From Pelagicoccus albus (lineage in GTDB: Bacteria > Verrucomicrobiota > Verrucomicrobiia > Opitutales > Opitutaceae), in NCBI RefSeq assembly GCF_014230145.1, contig NZ_JACHVC010000006.1, forward strand, positions 186,001 through 250,000: 64,000 nucleotides of DNA. The letters run 5' to 3'. Both the position numbers and the translations under genes were made by a program. Below are positions 1-8,398 of the stretch, piece after piece (position 1 is the first letter of the stretch; every line of letters starts with the position of its first letter). A model generated the notes under the pieces. That model made no database searches and was not told where the DNA came from. It saw only the letters and a list, made by a program, of their open reading frames with translations.

Positions 1-1125
1 CTTGTTCTCAGTGGCTCCCACGGAAAGGATACCCGCGTTTGGTGTGTTGATGATGCCGTAGAAGCTGCTAATACCGAACATGCCGAGGTTGGTGACCGTG
101 AAGGTGCTGTCGGACATTTCTGCAGGGCTGAGCTTCTTGTTGCGAGCCTTACCGATGAGTTCCTTGGCCTCGATGGCGATCTGCTTGAGCGTCTTGCTTT
201 CCGCGTTGCGGATAACAGGAGTGAGCAGTCCGTCTTCGATCGCCACGCCAAATGCCAAGTTGACCGCGCCGTTTTGGCGGATGGTCGTACCTTGCCAAGC
301 TCGGTTCATGGTTGGCACGCGGCGTAGGGCTTCGGCAGACGCCTTCAGGATGAAGTCGTTTACGGTGAGCTTAATGCTGCCGCCGTGCTCTGCAGGGACC
401 TTAGCCAGCTCGGCGTTGATCTTGGCGCGAGTGGCGAGCAAGTTCGCCGCGTTGACTTCGATCTGCAGGTAGAAGTGAGGAGCGGTGACCTTGGATTCTA
501 CCAGACGCTTTGCGATTACGCCACGCATGGAAGAAACCGGAAGGTCTTGAGTCTCGGCGATAGCAAGGCCGGGTAAAGTGACGGGAGCGGCCGGAGCTGG
601 AGCAGAAGCTGGAGCGCTGGAAGAGCCTCCCTTTTCCTTAGCGTCCAAAACGTCCTGCTTAACGATGCGTCCGTTGGGGCCGGTTCCTTTCACTGAAGAG
701 AGGTCGACTCCTTCAGATTTCGCCAACTTCTTAGCTAGAGGGGAGGCCTTGATGCGGTCGCTGGAGTCAGCGGAGCTAGAAGAGGCTGCTGGAGCTGAAG
801 AGCTGGACTTTTCTTCCGCTGGCTCCTCCTCCTTTTCTTCCGATGCAGCTGGTGCGGAAGGAGCGTCTGGTACTTCTACCTCTTCTCCCTCTTCACCGAT
901 GGCTGCGATCGGTGCGCCGATCGCTACCTGCTCTCCAACCTTTGCGATTTGCTTGAGCAGGATACCATCGTCGAAGGCTTCCAGTTCCATGGTTGCCTTA
1001 TCGGTTTCGATCTCCGCGATGACATCGCCAGATTCGATAGCGTCGCCCTCGTTTTTGAGCCAGTTAGCGACGGTTCCGACAGTCATGGTGTCGGAGAGCT
1101 TCGGCATTTCTATGAATGTTGCCAT
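1..1125 (-). CDS. pdhC: Pyruvate dehydrogenase E2, dihydrolipoamide acetyltransferase (3' end outside window)
   Basis: E2 core of the pyruvate dehydrogenase complex. It carries the acetyl group on a lipoyl-lysine and passes it to CoA. Reading on the minus strand from the ATG at 1125, 375 codons stay open to the window edge. An N-terminal lipoyl domain (about residues 1-78) has the ETDKA motif with the lipoylated Lys near 43. An Ala/Ser/Glu/Pro-rich linker, a peripheral subunit-binding domain (about 120-165), a second Ala/Pro linker and the start of the catalytic domain (from about 195) follow. The catalytic His-containing C-terminus lies beyond position 1. It follows pdhA and pdhB on the same strand, 40 bp after pdhB, so it is the last visible gene of the operon. 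The substrate assignment (pyruvate, not a branched-chain keto acid) rests on the E1 neighbours. Confidence 0.93.
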   Translation of the reverse strand, partial: MATFIEMPKLSDTMTVGTVANWLKNEGDAIESGDVIAEIETDKATMELEAFDDGILLKQIAKVGEQVAIGAPIAAIGEEGEEVEVPDAPSAPAASEEKEEEPAEEKSSSSAPAASSSSADSSDRIKASPLAKKLAKSEGVDLSSVKGTGPNGRIVKQDVLDAKEKGGSSSAPASAPAPAAPVTLPGLAIAETQDLPVSSMRGVIAKRLVESKVTAPHFYLQIEVNAANLLATRAKINAELAKVPAEHGGSIKLTVNDFILKASAEALRRVPTMNRAWQGTTIRQNGAVNLAFGVAIEDGLLTPVIRNAESKTLKQIAIEAKELIGKARNKKLSPAEMSDSTFTVTNLGMFGISSFYGIINTPNAGILSVGATENK

Positions 1126-1165
1126 ATTTCTAAATTTGAAGGTGTGAGATGAAAGGCGAGGACGG

Positions 1166-2140
1166 TTACATGATGGACAGAACCTTGTCGACCACGGTGG
1201 CGGCCTTAGGCAACTGCTCCGGCTCGATGGCAGGACTGTACATGGCTGGGGCGTCGATGGTCGAGACGCGCAGAATCGGAGCGTCAAGGTAGTCGAAGGC
1301 CTTGTTCTGGATGGTGTAGGCGATTTGGGCGTCTACGCCGCAGAAGGGGCGATTTTCTTCCACCAGCACGGCGCGAGAAGTCTTCTTGACCGAGTTGATG
1401 ATGGTCTCCTCGTCCAAAGGACGGATGGAGCGGAGGTCGACTACTTCAGCGCTGATGTTGTGCTCCTCTTCGAGGACTTGAGCCGCGGTGAGGGCGACTG
1501 GAACGGATGGGCCGTGGCAAACGATGGTGACGTCTGTGCCTTCCTTCTTGATGTCAGCCTTGCCGAGAGGGATGACGTACTCTTCCTCGGGGACTTCGCC
1601 GGTGGTTCCGTAGAGGAGGGTGGACTCCATAACGTAAACGGGGTCGTTGTCGCGTATAGCGGCTTTCATAAGACCCTTGGCATCGTAAGGCGTGGCTGGG
1701 CAGACAACCTTCAAACCAGGCATGTTGGCGATAAGGTTTTCCGGTGTGTGGGAGTGGGTAGCTCCAACGTTTGTGCCGCCATTGGCTGGTCCGCGGATCA
1801 CGATTGGCACATTGATCAGGCCGCCCGACATGTAGCGCACGCAGCCGGCGTTGTTGATCATCTGGTCCCAAGCGACGTAGGCGAAGCTCCAGAACATGAG
1901 CTCCATAACGGGGCGAACGCCCAACATGGAGGCTCCGATGCCCATGCCGATGAAGCCGGCTTCGGAGATTGGGGCGTCGACGATGCGCTTCGGTCCGTAG
2001 CGCTCGAGGAGGCCTTCGGTTACCTTGTAGGCGCCGTTATACTGGGCTACTTCTTCGCCGATGACGACGACGTTCTCGTCTCGCTCGATTTCTTCGGCGA
2101 GCGCGTCCTTGATTGCCTGTCTGTAAGAGATCTCTGGCAT
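1166..2140 (-). CDS. pdhB: Pyruvate dehydrogenase E1 component, beta subunit
   Basis: Beta subunit of the thiamine-diphosphate-dependent E1 heterotetramer that decarboxylates pyruvate and acetylates the E2 lipoyl group. The 324 residues match the usual size. The start MPEISYRQAIKDAL, the VIGEEVAQYNGAYKVTEGL segment, and the SEAGFIGMGIGASMLG and MELMFWSF stretches are typical of the E1-beta pyrimidine-binding domain, with a transketolase C-terminal domain over about the last 120 residues. It lies 24 bp downstream of pdhA and 40 bp upstream of pdhC on the minus strand, giving an A-B-C operon. A 278-codon open frame on the opposite strand is a codon-bias shadow. Confidence 0.95.
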   Translation of the reverse strand: MPEISYRQAIKDALAEEIERDENVVVIGEEVAQYNGAYKVTEGLLERYGPKRIVDAPISEAGFIGMGIGASMLGVRPVMELMFWSFAYVAWDQMINNAGCVRYMSGGLINVPIVIRGPANGGTNVGATHSHTPENLIANMPGLKVVCPATPYDAKGLMKAAIRDNDPVYVMESTLLYGTTGEVPEEEYVIPLGKADIKKEGTDVTIVCHGPSVPVALTAAQVLEEEHNISAEVVDLRSIRPLDEETIINSVKKTSRAVLVEENRPFCGVDAQIAYTIQNKAFDYLDAPILRVSTIDAPAMYSPAIEPEQLPKAATVVDKVLSIM

Positions 2141-2164
2141 TTTAGTGTCCGTTTCTTTTGAAAA

Positions 2165-3274
2165 TTAGTCGTTGAAGAAGAGGCGTCCTTCGGAGGTACG
2201 CTGATCTGGATTGTCCGCTTCCCAGTAGACGTCCTCGGTGATGGACTCCACGCTTGGGAATGGGCTTTCGTCGGCGAACTTGGCGGCATCGTCCGCTTCC
2301 TTCTTCGCTGCCGCGTCGATCTCTTTCATTTCCTCTTCGCTCATGACTTTCTGGTCGAGCAAGTAGAGGCGGTAGACGTTGAGCGGATCGTGGTTCTTAC
2401 GGTAGTCGTCGATCTCTTCCTTGGTGCGGTACTTCTTGGCATTGGCGTCTGCCACGGAGTGGCCTTGGTAACGGTAGGTGTGGATCTCGAGAATGGTTGG
2501 CTTCGATTCCTCGTGAGCCCGCTTGATGGCACGTCCAACTCCGTCGCGGATAGCGAAGAGCGATTCGCCGTTGATGTTTTCCCAAGCCATGTTGTAGCCC
2601 TCGGCGCGAGCGGCGAGACCTTCCTTCGGGTGCGAGGAGGAGCGCTCCTGGGAGGTACCCATAGAGTAGCCGTTGTTTTCGATGATGAAAATCGCTGGCA
2701 GATCCCAGAGGGCTGCGAGGTTGTAGGCTTCGTGCACGGCTCCTTGGTTGATAGCTCCATCACCCATGAAGGCCATGGCGGAACCAGTGTTGCCCTTGTA
2801 CTTGACTCCATAGGCGAGACCTACGCCGAGTGGGATTTGACCTCCCACGATTCCGTGTCCGCCCCAGTAGTTTTTGTCCGGAGCGAAAAAGTGCATGGAG
2901 CCGCCCTTGCCCTTGGAGCAGCCAGTTGCCTTGCCAAGAAGCTCGGCCATACATTCGTTCATGCCCATTCCGACGGCGAGCGCGTGGCCGTGGTTGCGGT
3001 AAGCAGTGATCATGTGGTCGTGATCGCCCATCAAAGAAGCGCAGGCTACTGCGATGGATTCCTGACCGATGTAGAGGTGGAGGAATCCGCCGATCTTACC
3101 TTGCTGGTAAACTCGGAGAGAACGCTCCTCGAAGCGGCGAATTCTAACCATGTCCCGGTAGAATCCGATTTGCTCCTCTTTGGAGAGGTCTTTGTTGATA
3201 GGCAATTTCGCTTCGTCGGCCAGGATGGATGCTGCTGGCTTTACGCGTTTCTTAGGCGTTGTTTTTGCGCTCAC
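2165..3274 (-). CDS. pdhA: Pyruvate dehydrogenase E1 component, alpha subunit
   Basis: Alpha subunit of E1. It carries the thiamine-diphosphate signature: GDG followed about 30 residues later by NN (in FIIENNGYSMGTS), plus the phosphorylation-loop-like YRYQGHSVADANAKKYRT region. I start it at the GTG at 3274, which gives 369 residues beginning MSAKTTPKKRVKPA. The frame stays open to a TTG at 3361, but that adds a Lys/Arg-rich stretch with no E1 resemblance. No strong Shine-Dalgarno sequence is visible at either site. pdhB follows after 24 bp. The Nudix gene upstream is on the same strand 129 bp away, so co-transcription is possible but unproven. Confidence 0.94.
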   Translation of the reverse strand: MSAKTTPKKRVKPAASILADEAKLPINKDLSKEEQIGFYRDMVRIRRFEERSLRVYQQGKIGGFLHLYIGQESIAVACASLMGDHDHMITAYRNHGHALAVGMGMNECMAELLGKATGCSKGKGGSMHFFAPDKNYWGGHGIVGGQIPLGVGLAYGVKYKGNTGSAMAFMGDGAINQGAVHEAYNLAALWDLPAIFIIENNGYSMGTSQERSSSHPKEGLAARAEGYNMAWENINGESLFAIRDGVGRAIKRAHEESKPTILEIHTYRYQGHSVADANAKKYRTKEEIDDYRKNHDPLNVYRLYLLDQKVMSEEEMKEIDAAAKKEADDAAKFADESPFPSVESITEDVYWEADNPDQRTSEGRLFFND

Positions 3275-3403
3275 TTTTCTGTCTCGTTTTCTCGGTTTTT
3301 GAGAAGGAAATACTTTGGAAAATCTGGATTCAAGGTGTTGGCGGCTTTGAGACAACAACAAAGCGGCCTACGTAGGTCTGATAATTTCCGGTAGACGAAG
3401 GAA

Positions 3404-3928
3404 TTAGCCTTTCGCATTCGCAGCCGGAGTGATTTTGTCGGCAGGGATGAGCTCCTCGAGCTGGAAGTCGAGCGGCTGGCCAGGCTGACAGTCGACTTTT
3501 AGAGCTACGAAGCGGTCGTGGTACTTGTCATAGATGTCCCAAAGTCCGTCACGATCCGTTTCTGGAATAGCAAGTTGGTCGATCTCTTCCCGGCTAAAGA
3601 AGGAGAAATTTCCCTCGTCGAAATCGGCAGGCAGAGATTCTAGAGCCTTGCTGCAGTCGAACAGAAACATGAGCCAATGCGTTTTCCCCTCGTAGGCCTT
3701 TTCAGCGGCCATGCAGAAGAGATGCAGGTCCTTCTCCGTGAGATCGATACCGGTTTCTTCTTTCGCTTCACGAATGGCGCACTCGAAGGGCGACTCGCCT
3801 TTTGGCATTTCCAGTTTTCCGCCGATAGGGCTCCAGAGCCCTTTGTTGGGTGATTTGGCCCGCTGTAGCATCAGGAATCGGCCAGATGGATCTTTCAGAA
3901 ATATGAGTACGCTAATCTTATACTGCAT
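3404..3928 (-). CDS. Nudix hydrolase
   Basis: Hydrolase of nucleoside diphosphates linked to another moiety; the exact substrate cannot be read from the sequence. The 174-residue protein starts with beta strand MQYKISVLIFL and has a Nudix box at about residues 37-61 ending in REAKEETGI, the metal-binding REUXEE core. The first half of the box is two residues longer than the canonical Gx5E spacing (GGKLEMPKGE), seen in some Nudix subfamilies. The C-terminal tail is rich in aspartate and glutamate. It is divergent from the secreted protein at 4021 and precedes pdhA on the same strand. Confidence 0.85.
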   Translation of the reverse strand: MQYKISVLIFLKDPSGRFLMLQRAKSPNKGLWSPIGGKLEMPKGESPFECAIREAKEETGIDLTEKDLHLFCMAAEKAYEGKTHWLMFLFDCSKALESLPADFDEGNFSFFSREEIDQLAIPETDRDGLWDIYDKYHDRFVALKVDCQPGQPLDFQLEELIPADKITPAANAKG

Positions 3929-4020
3929 GACTAAGGTCGAGGCTGGCAGTAGGTTCTAGCCTGGTCCACGGGGCAAGCGTTTTGACGGGCGAAGCTGGGC
4001 TTTCTCTTGCCCGAGTGGCG

Positions 4021-4611
4021 ATGATACGCGAGTTTGTGAGTATGTTCGCTCGCTTGACTGTATTGACTGTAATTCTCCTGGGCGCCGGCTCGCTCGTGGC
4101 GACGGAAGCTCAGGTGCAAAAGGTGCAATTCGATTTGGTGGAGGAGCGGGGCGCTCCGGACCCGTGGTTTGAAGTGGCGGCCACTTTCAACATCAAGGAA
4201 GGCGAGGAGGGGAATCCCCGTTTCGCCAACGAGGTGGTGGTGTCCTTCTCATTCGCAGTGCGTGAAAAGGGCAGGGAGCGGGATTTTCGGTTCTATTCAG
4301 CGGAAGCGATTTACCCGACGCTTGAAGTGGGGCGTCATGTGGCTCGCTTCTATTTGATTCCGGAGTTGACTAATCGAGACGAAGTCAAAGGAGAACCGTT
4401 CGCCTTCGAAATAGTTCTTTCTGCCAAGGGCCACGTTTTGGAACGCTTTGTATCGCCCAACTTGGAAACTGTAGAAGCCTTGCGTTCTTTTCGCTCCCGA
4501 TTGGAGGCGGAGCGTTCGTCCGGATTTAGGCTACAGATCGATACCCCGTTCGCGTGGTATTATCCCCGCGATACGCCGCATCCGGAGTTGCCGCGAAATT
4601 CGATGAAATGA
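4021..4611 (+). CDS. Secreted Amuc_1102-like protein of the pilus-type envelope locus
   Basis: No enzyme motif is visible. The ATG at 4021 gives 196 residues with a hydrophobic signal peptide (about residues 8-28, ending in a VATEA-type site) followed by a beta-rich domain. The frame stays open to a TTG at 3982, but that adds residues ahead of the signal peptide and is unlikely. Its place directly upstream of the PilM-like gene, its size and its secretion signal match Amuc_1102 of Akkermansia, an exported protein with an immunoglobulin-like fold reported to resemble archaeal pilins. I infer homology mainly from synteny, because the sequence itself is poorly conserved. A 138-bp gap separates it from the next gene on the same strand. 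Confidence 0.6.
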   Translation: MIREFVSMFARLTVLTVILLGAGSLVATEAQVQKVQFDLVEERGAPDPWFEVAATFNIKEGEEGNPRFANEVVVSFSFAVREKGRERDFRFYSAEAIYPTLEVGRHVARFYLIPELTNRDEVKGEPFAFEIVLSAKGHVLERFVSPNLETVEALRSFRSRLEAERSSGFRLQIDTPFAWYYPRDTPHPELPRNSMK

Positions 4612-4749
4612 TTTTCAGGGTTGGAGCGTTCGGCTAGGGGTGCTCCTGAAAAACGGCTCATCCAAAGCCTCACGGTAGCACTGGTTTTAGCTTGTAATGA
4701 CTAGGTGTTAAAAAAGAATGAATGGCTTCCTACTCCTTGTCCCTCTCGT

Positions 4750-6426
4750 ATGCCTAGTACAAACTTCCTCGCGATAAGCCTTGGAGCAAACCACATTTGC
4801 TCGGTTCATCTGAAGATGAACCCAAGTGGACGCTGCGAGTTGGTGGATTATCAAGTCGATCAGGTCGAGCTATCTTCCAGCGATCCGTTCCTTTGGCTCA
4901 AAGCGACGTCCTCGCACCTGGACGCAGTAGCCCTTCGGTTCCGAGGCCAACATCCAGCAGGTTTTTCTATCCCAGGACATGTCGCCCTCTGCAAGTACCT
5001 CAAGGTCGCACAAGTTTCAGCTTCCAAGCGAAGCAAGATCGTCGCCTTCGAAGCGAAGCAGAACATTCCGTATCCGATTGAGGAAGTCACCTGGGAACAC
5101 TCCGTCATCGAGGAGGATGATCTCGATTTCGACGTTGTGATCGGGGCCTCTCGCACGGAAATCGTAGAGTCGATAGCCCGCTACAGCAAGGATGCTGAGA
5201 TTGAACTTAGGGGGATAGAGCCGTCTGCCACCACCCTTGCTAATGCCTTCCGCTACAACTACGGCGACGAAGCTAAAAACGCTTTGATCCTCTCCATCGG
5301 GGCGAAGTCGACGGATCTGGTTTTTGTAGATCGGAGCCGATTCCATAGCCGTAATATTCCGTTTGGCGGCCAATCGGTGACCAACGAAATGGCGGAGTTG
5401 CTTGGCATCAGCGTTTCCGAGGCGGAGCGGGTAAAGCTCGTTTCCGGCGAAGAGGAAATTCTGAGCGAGGGGGAAATGGCTGCTTACAAACGCTCTGCCA
5501 ACAATTTCCAAGCCCGTTTGGCCAGCGAGATTCTCAGAACCAACACGGTCCTCAAACGGCAAGGCTTCAATTTCGACGTCGACAAAGTTTACCTCACTGG
5601 AGGCGGCTCGCTTTTGTCCAAGCTGGACGAGAAACTAGCTGAGAAGCTTCGGCTAGAAGTTGCCCGTTTGGATCCTTTGAAAAATATCAGTGTATCCGAC
5701 GAATCCTTACAGACGGATTTGCAAGGCGACTTAGCTTTTTTGGCGGATGCGATCGGGATGGGCGTAGGCCGGTTCATGCCTGATGGTGCATCGCTGGACT
5801 TAACGCCAAGGAGCATTGTTTGGCAGAGGAAATTTAGACGTCAGCAACCGTTCTACATTCTAGCAGGATTGGTTGCCTGCGGGGCTGTGGCTCTGCCAAT
5901 TCTGAATACGACTTTGAAGATCAATGCCTATGAGCAGGAGCTGCAGAATTTGAACGTGCAAATCCAGCCGTTGCGAAAGCTCAATCAGGAAATCCATAGC
6001 CAGACCGAGCAGATCCGGAAGATCCGTTCCGTCATGGACGACGCGGCGGTAGTGGCCGAGGCCCGACCCGCTTGGCAGACGATCTTAAACGATATGCAAT
6101 CGCGCTTGGCGGAGGTCGAAGACGTGTGGTTGGACAATCTACGGCTTGATCGCCCAGACCAGGCAGCTCCCAGCGGGAGGGGCGTAGCCCGAGTGAGAGA
6201 CCGGGATACTCGGACCAAGATCCAGCTGGTGGGGAGATTGATGGATGCCGACAACCCTGTATCCAATGTCAGCCCTGACTCCTACGAACGGGTTAAAACG
6301 CTCCTAGAGAGCTTTCGCGAAGCAGATTTCGTAGCGGCTTTGGAAAACGAGCGGTTTGACTACTCCGTGCCTGGAATCCTGCGTTTCGATTTCACCTTAA
6401 TCGTCAAGGAGGACGTGCCGCTCTAG
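4750..6426 (+). CDS. pilM: PilM-like actin-fold ATPase fused to a PilN-like membrane domain (Amuc_1101-like)
   Basis: Probable inner-membrane scaffold of a type IV pilus-like or secretin-linked machine. Residues 1 to about 360 form a PilM/FtsA-type actin-fold domain: N-terminal ISLGANHICSV phosphate loop, a VVIGASRTEIV segment, ALILSIGAKSTDLVF second phosphate loop and DKVYLTGGGSLL adenosine motif. A single membrane helix at about 368-388 is followed by a coiled coil (about 392-440) and a periplasmic PilN-like region to residue 558. PilM and PilN are usually separate, so this is a fusion. I chose the ATG at 4750 because residues after it align with the PilM start; an upstream GTG at 4705 only adds an unlikely leader. 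The next gene follows after 12 bp. Confidence 0.78.
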   Translation: MPSTNFLAISLGANHICSVHLKMNPSGRCELVDYQVDQVELSSSDPFLWLKATSSHLDAVALRFRGQHPAGFSIPGHVALCKYLKVAQVSASKRSKIVAFEAKQNIPYPIEEVTWEHSVIEEDDLDFDVVIGASRTEIVESIARYSKDAEIELRGIEPSATTLANAFRYNYGDEAKNALILSIGAKSTDLVFVDRSRFHSRNIPFGGQSVTNEMAELLGISVSEAERVKLVSGEEEILSEGEMAAYKRSANNFQARLASEILRTNTVLKRQGFNFDVDKVYLTGGGSLLSKLDEKLAEKLRLEVARLDPLKNISVSDESLQTDLQGDLAFLADAIGMGVGRFMPDGASLDLTPRSIVWQRKFRRQQPFYILAGLVACGAVALPILNTTLKINAYEQELQNLNVQIQPLRKLNQEIHSQTEQIRKIRSVMDDAAVVAEARPAWQTILNDMQSRLAEVEDVWLDNLRLDRPDQAAPSGRGVARVRDRDTRTKIQLVGRLMDADNPVSNVSPDSYERVKTLLESFREADFVAALENERFDYSVPGILRFDFTLIVKEDVPL

Positions 6427-6438
6427 GGGTAAAACCGA

Positions 6439-7419
6439 ATGAGGTTCCTAAAGAATAATCCCGTTTTCTATACGTTGGTGTTGATCATGGCCGGCGCGTT
6501 CTTGTGGGGGCTTTGGTATCTGTTTAAATTGGATCGCGAATTAAGCTTAATCGAAGACTCGTACGTCACGAAGTCGTCGCAATACGACCGTTACCTCGCA
6601 TCCCGACCGTTACCCACTCGCTCCAACTTAGAAGCGATCCAAGAAAATTACCGCGATCTCTACGAATCCTACGAGAAAGCGATGGGTAACCTAAACTTGA
6701 ATACATTCGATCAGGAGGTGTTCTACGGTAGGACGCCTGTTTCGAGAGCGGATTGGTCGTTCGCTTTCCATCGCTTCAAGGAAAACGCTCGCTATTCTGC
6801 TTTGAGCAATGGAATCGAACTCGCACCGAATGCGGAGTTCGGCTTCGAAAGCTTCGGCAACGGAACTCCTCCGGAAGACCAGATGGAGTCGATTCACCAG
6901 CAAACGGTTGTCGTGTCTGCCTTGCTCGAAACGCTATTCGAATCAGGCGTACAGTCTTTCGTCAAAGTGCAGCGCGGACAGCTTCCGGAAAAGGGCAGGA
7001 CGGCGGCCATCAATAGAAGGCAGGAAGACTTACTCTACAACGAAGGCTCTCAATTCGCAGTGCTGCCCGGTCAGAGTCTCTCGATCCCTGGAACCTTCGA
7101 CAGCTACGTTTACCGACTCGTATTTCGAGGACAGTCCTTCGCCCTGCGGAGTTTTCTCAATCGTATTTCAAACTCGTCTCTACCCTTCGTGGTCAGAGGA
7201 GTGGAAGCGGGGCTTTCGAGCGAGGGCGGTGAGAAGACAGGCTTGGAGTCGATTGCCGAAAACCCGTTTGTGAACAGTGCTAAGGCATTTGAATCCCAGA
7301 CAGGAGCGGTGCCGATCATATCCGACAACACCTCGCTATTCGTAGTGACGGTTGAGTTCCTGAAGTTGTCGGTCGAGATCCCTGAACCCATCTCCAAGGA
7401 GGGAGAGGACCGTGCATAG
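6439..7419 (+). CDS. Amuc_1100-like single-pass membrane protein (PilO-position)
   Basis: This protein has a short cytoplasmic start, one membrane helix (about residues 9-29, LVLIMAGAFLWGLWYLF) and a large extracytoplasmic domain with a coiled region at about 30-90. At 326 residues it is close to Amuc_1100 (about 317). It occupies the same slot, between the PilM-like and the Amuc_1099-like genes. Topology and position correspond to PilO in pilus assembly operons, but residue-level similarity to PilO is too weak to claim by eye. It overlaps the next gene by 8 bp, so the two are translationally coupled. Confidence 0.65.
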   Translation: MRFLKNNPVFYTLVLIMAGAFLWGLWYLFKLDRELSLIEDSYVTKSSQYDRYLASRPLPTRSNLEAIQENYRDLYESYEKAMGNLNLNTFDQEVFYGRTPVSRADWSFAFHRFKENARYSALSNGIELAPNAEFGFESFGNGTPPEDQMESIHQQTVVVSALLETLFESGVQSFVKVQRGQLPEKGRTAAINRRQEDLLYNEGSQFAVLPGQSLSIPGTFDSYVYRLVFRGQSFALRSFLNRISNSSLPFVVRGVEAGLSSEGGEKTGLESIAENPFVNSAKAFESQTGAVPIISDNTSLFVVTVEFLKLSVEIPEPISKEGEDRA

Positions 7420-8362
7420 GTTCAAGCTCAGCGAGATCCTCGATAAGATCTTCCTCCTCGTGGCGATGATCGTCTTCGCGTGGGTCGGCATGCGAGCTGT
7501 GATCGGGGTACGTCAACTCGATTCGATCGCGGGGCAGGGGCGCCCGCTTTTGTCAGAGTTGAAGGTGAATGCTCCGATCTATGAATCGGAGGTATCCGAG
7601 GTTAAGGAAATCGTCTGGAGCTCGCCTGAAAGCCAAAGTCGTGGAGAAGACTGGGTGTTCGACGTTTTTACGCCGCCCGTTATCTACTACGATCCGAATA
7701 CACGAGAGTTTGCGGTGATCCCGCCGACGGGGGCTCAAGAAACTTTTGTCGATGGCATGTGGGCCGCTTTTGACGTAGAGCTTTTGGAAGTTCGCCAGAA
7801 GCCCTACAAGCTGCAGCTAGTGGGCTACGCTGGCAACGAAGGCAGCTACATTGCCTATTTTGAGAAATCCTCGGACAACACACTCGTTTATTTGTCGGTA
7901 GGTCAGGAAGAAGGTGATCTAGGAGTCAGACTAGTTGGGTTTAGCGAGCAGCAGATTGAGATTCGCAACGAAGACGATACGCCTGTGATCCAAAGCGTGG
8001 GAGTCGCAAGACTGGAAGATTTCGAAAGCGGGCAGGAGATTAGCCTCACAAATACCGAGACTAAGATGTTCTCCGCCTTGGAAGCCAAAGTACGTCTTTT
8101 GCCTGCTCGTTTGGAGCGGTTTGTGCAGGAAGGGAGCCGTTTAGAGCTCAGATCGGGAGATTATCTCATCGAAGACTTGTCTGCGCAGCCGGAAGCGGCA
8201 ATTGTTACGAAGATCTCCAAAGATGGGGACCAGAGAATTTCCCGCACCCTTACCCCAACTATCTCAAACGAAACGATGCCTCGAGGCAGTCGCCAAGAGG
8301 AAACTCCTTCCAGCCCTTTTGCTATCAGGCCGCGTCTTCCCAGCTCTCAGCCGGAAGGTTAG
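7412..8362 (+). CDS. Amuc_1099-like membrane-anchored protein
   Basis: Unknown function; a locus partner of the secretin. The gene starts at GTG 7412, preceded by an AAGGAGGGAGAGG ribosome-binding sequence inside the end of the previous gene. The 316-residue product has a cytoplasmic N-terminus, a membrane helix at about residues 12-31 and a beta-rich periplasmic domain (YKLQLVGYAGNEGSYIAYFE resembles the PilP-type pattern of a strand followed by a glycine turn). The C-terminal 60 residues are Ser/Pro/Arg-rich and probably flexible. By position it could link the inner-membrane PilM/N/O-like parts to the secretin, as PilP does, but this is inference. Confidence 0.55.
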   Translation: MHRFKLSEILDKIFLLVAMIVFAWVGMRAVIGVRQLDSIAGQGRPLLSELKVNAPIYESEVSEVKEIVWSSPESQSRGEDWVFDVFTPPVIYYDPNTREFAVIPPTGAQETFVDGMWAAFDVELLEVRQKPYKLQLVGYAGNEGSYIAYFEKSSDNTLVYLSVGQEEGDLGVRLVGFSEQQIEIRNEDDTPVIQSVGVARLEDFESGQEISLTNTETKMFSALEAKVRLLPARLERFVQEGSRLELRSGDYLIEDLSAQPEAAIVTKISKDGDQRISRTLTPTISNETMPRGSRQEETPSSPFAIRPRLPSSQPEG

Positions 8363-8398
8363 GTCCGCAAACCTCCTCTCGTTAACTCCCACCAGCCC

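Noticed and set aside
2390-3394. 334-codon plus-strand open frame opposite pdhA, and a similar 278-codon frame at 1325-2161 opposite pdhB
   Set aside because: Both are shadows of well-supported dehydrogenase genes and have no domain signatures of their own.
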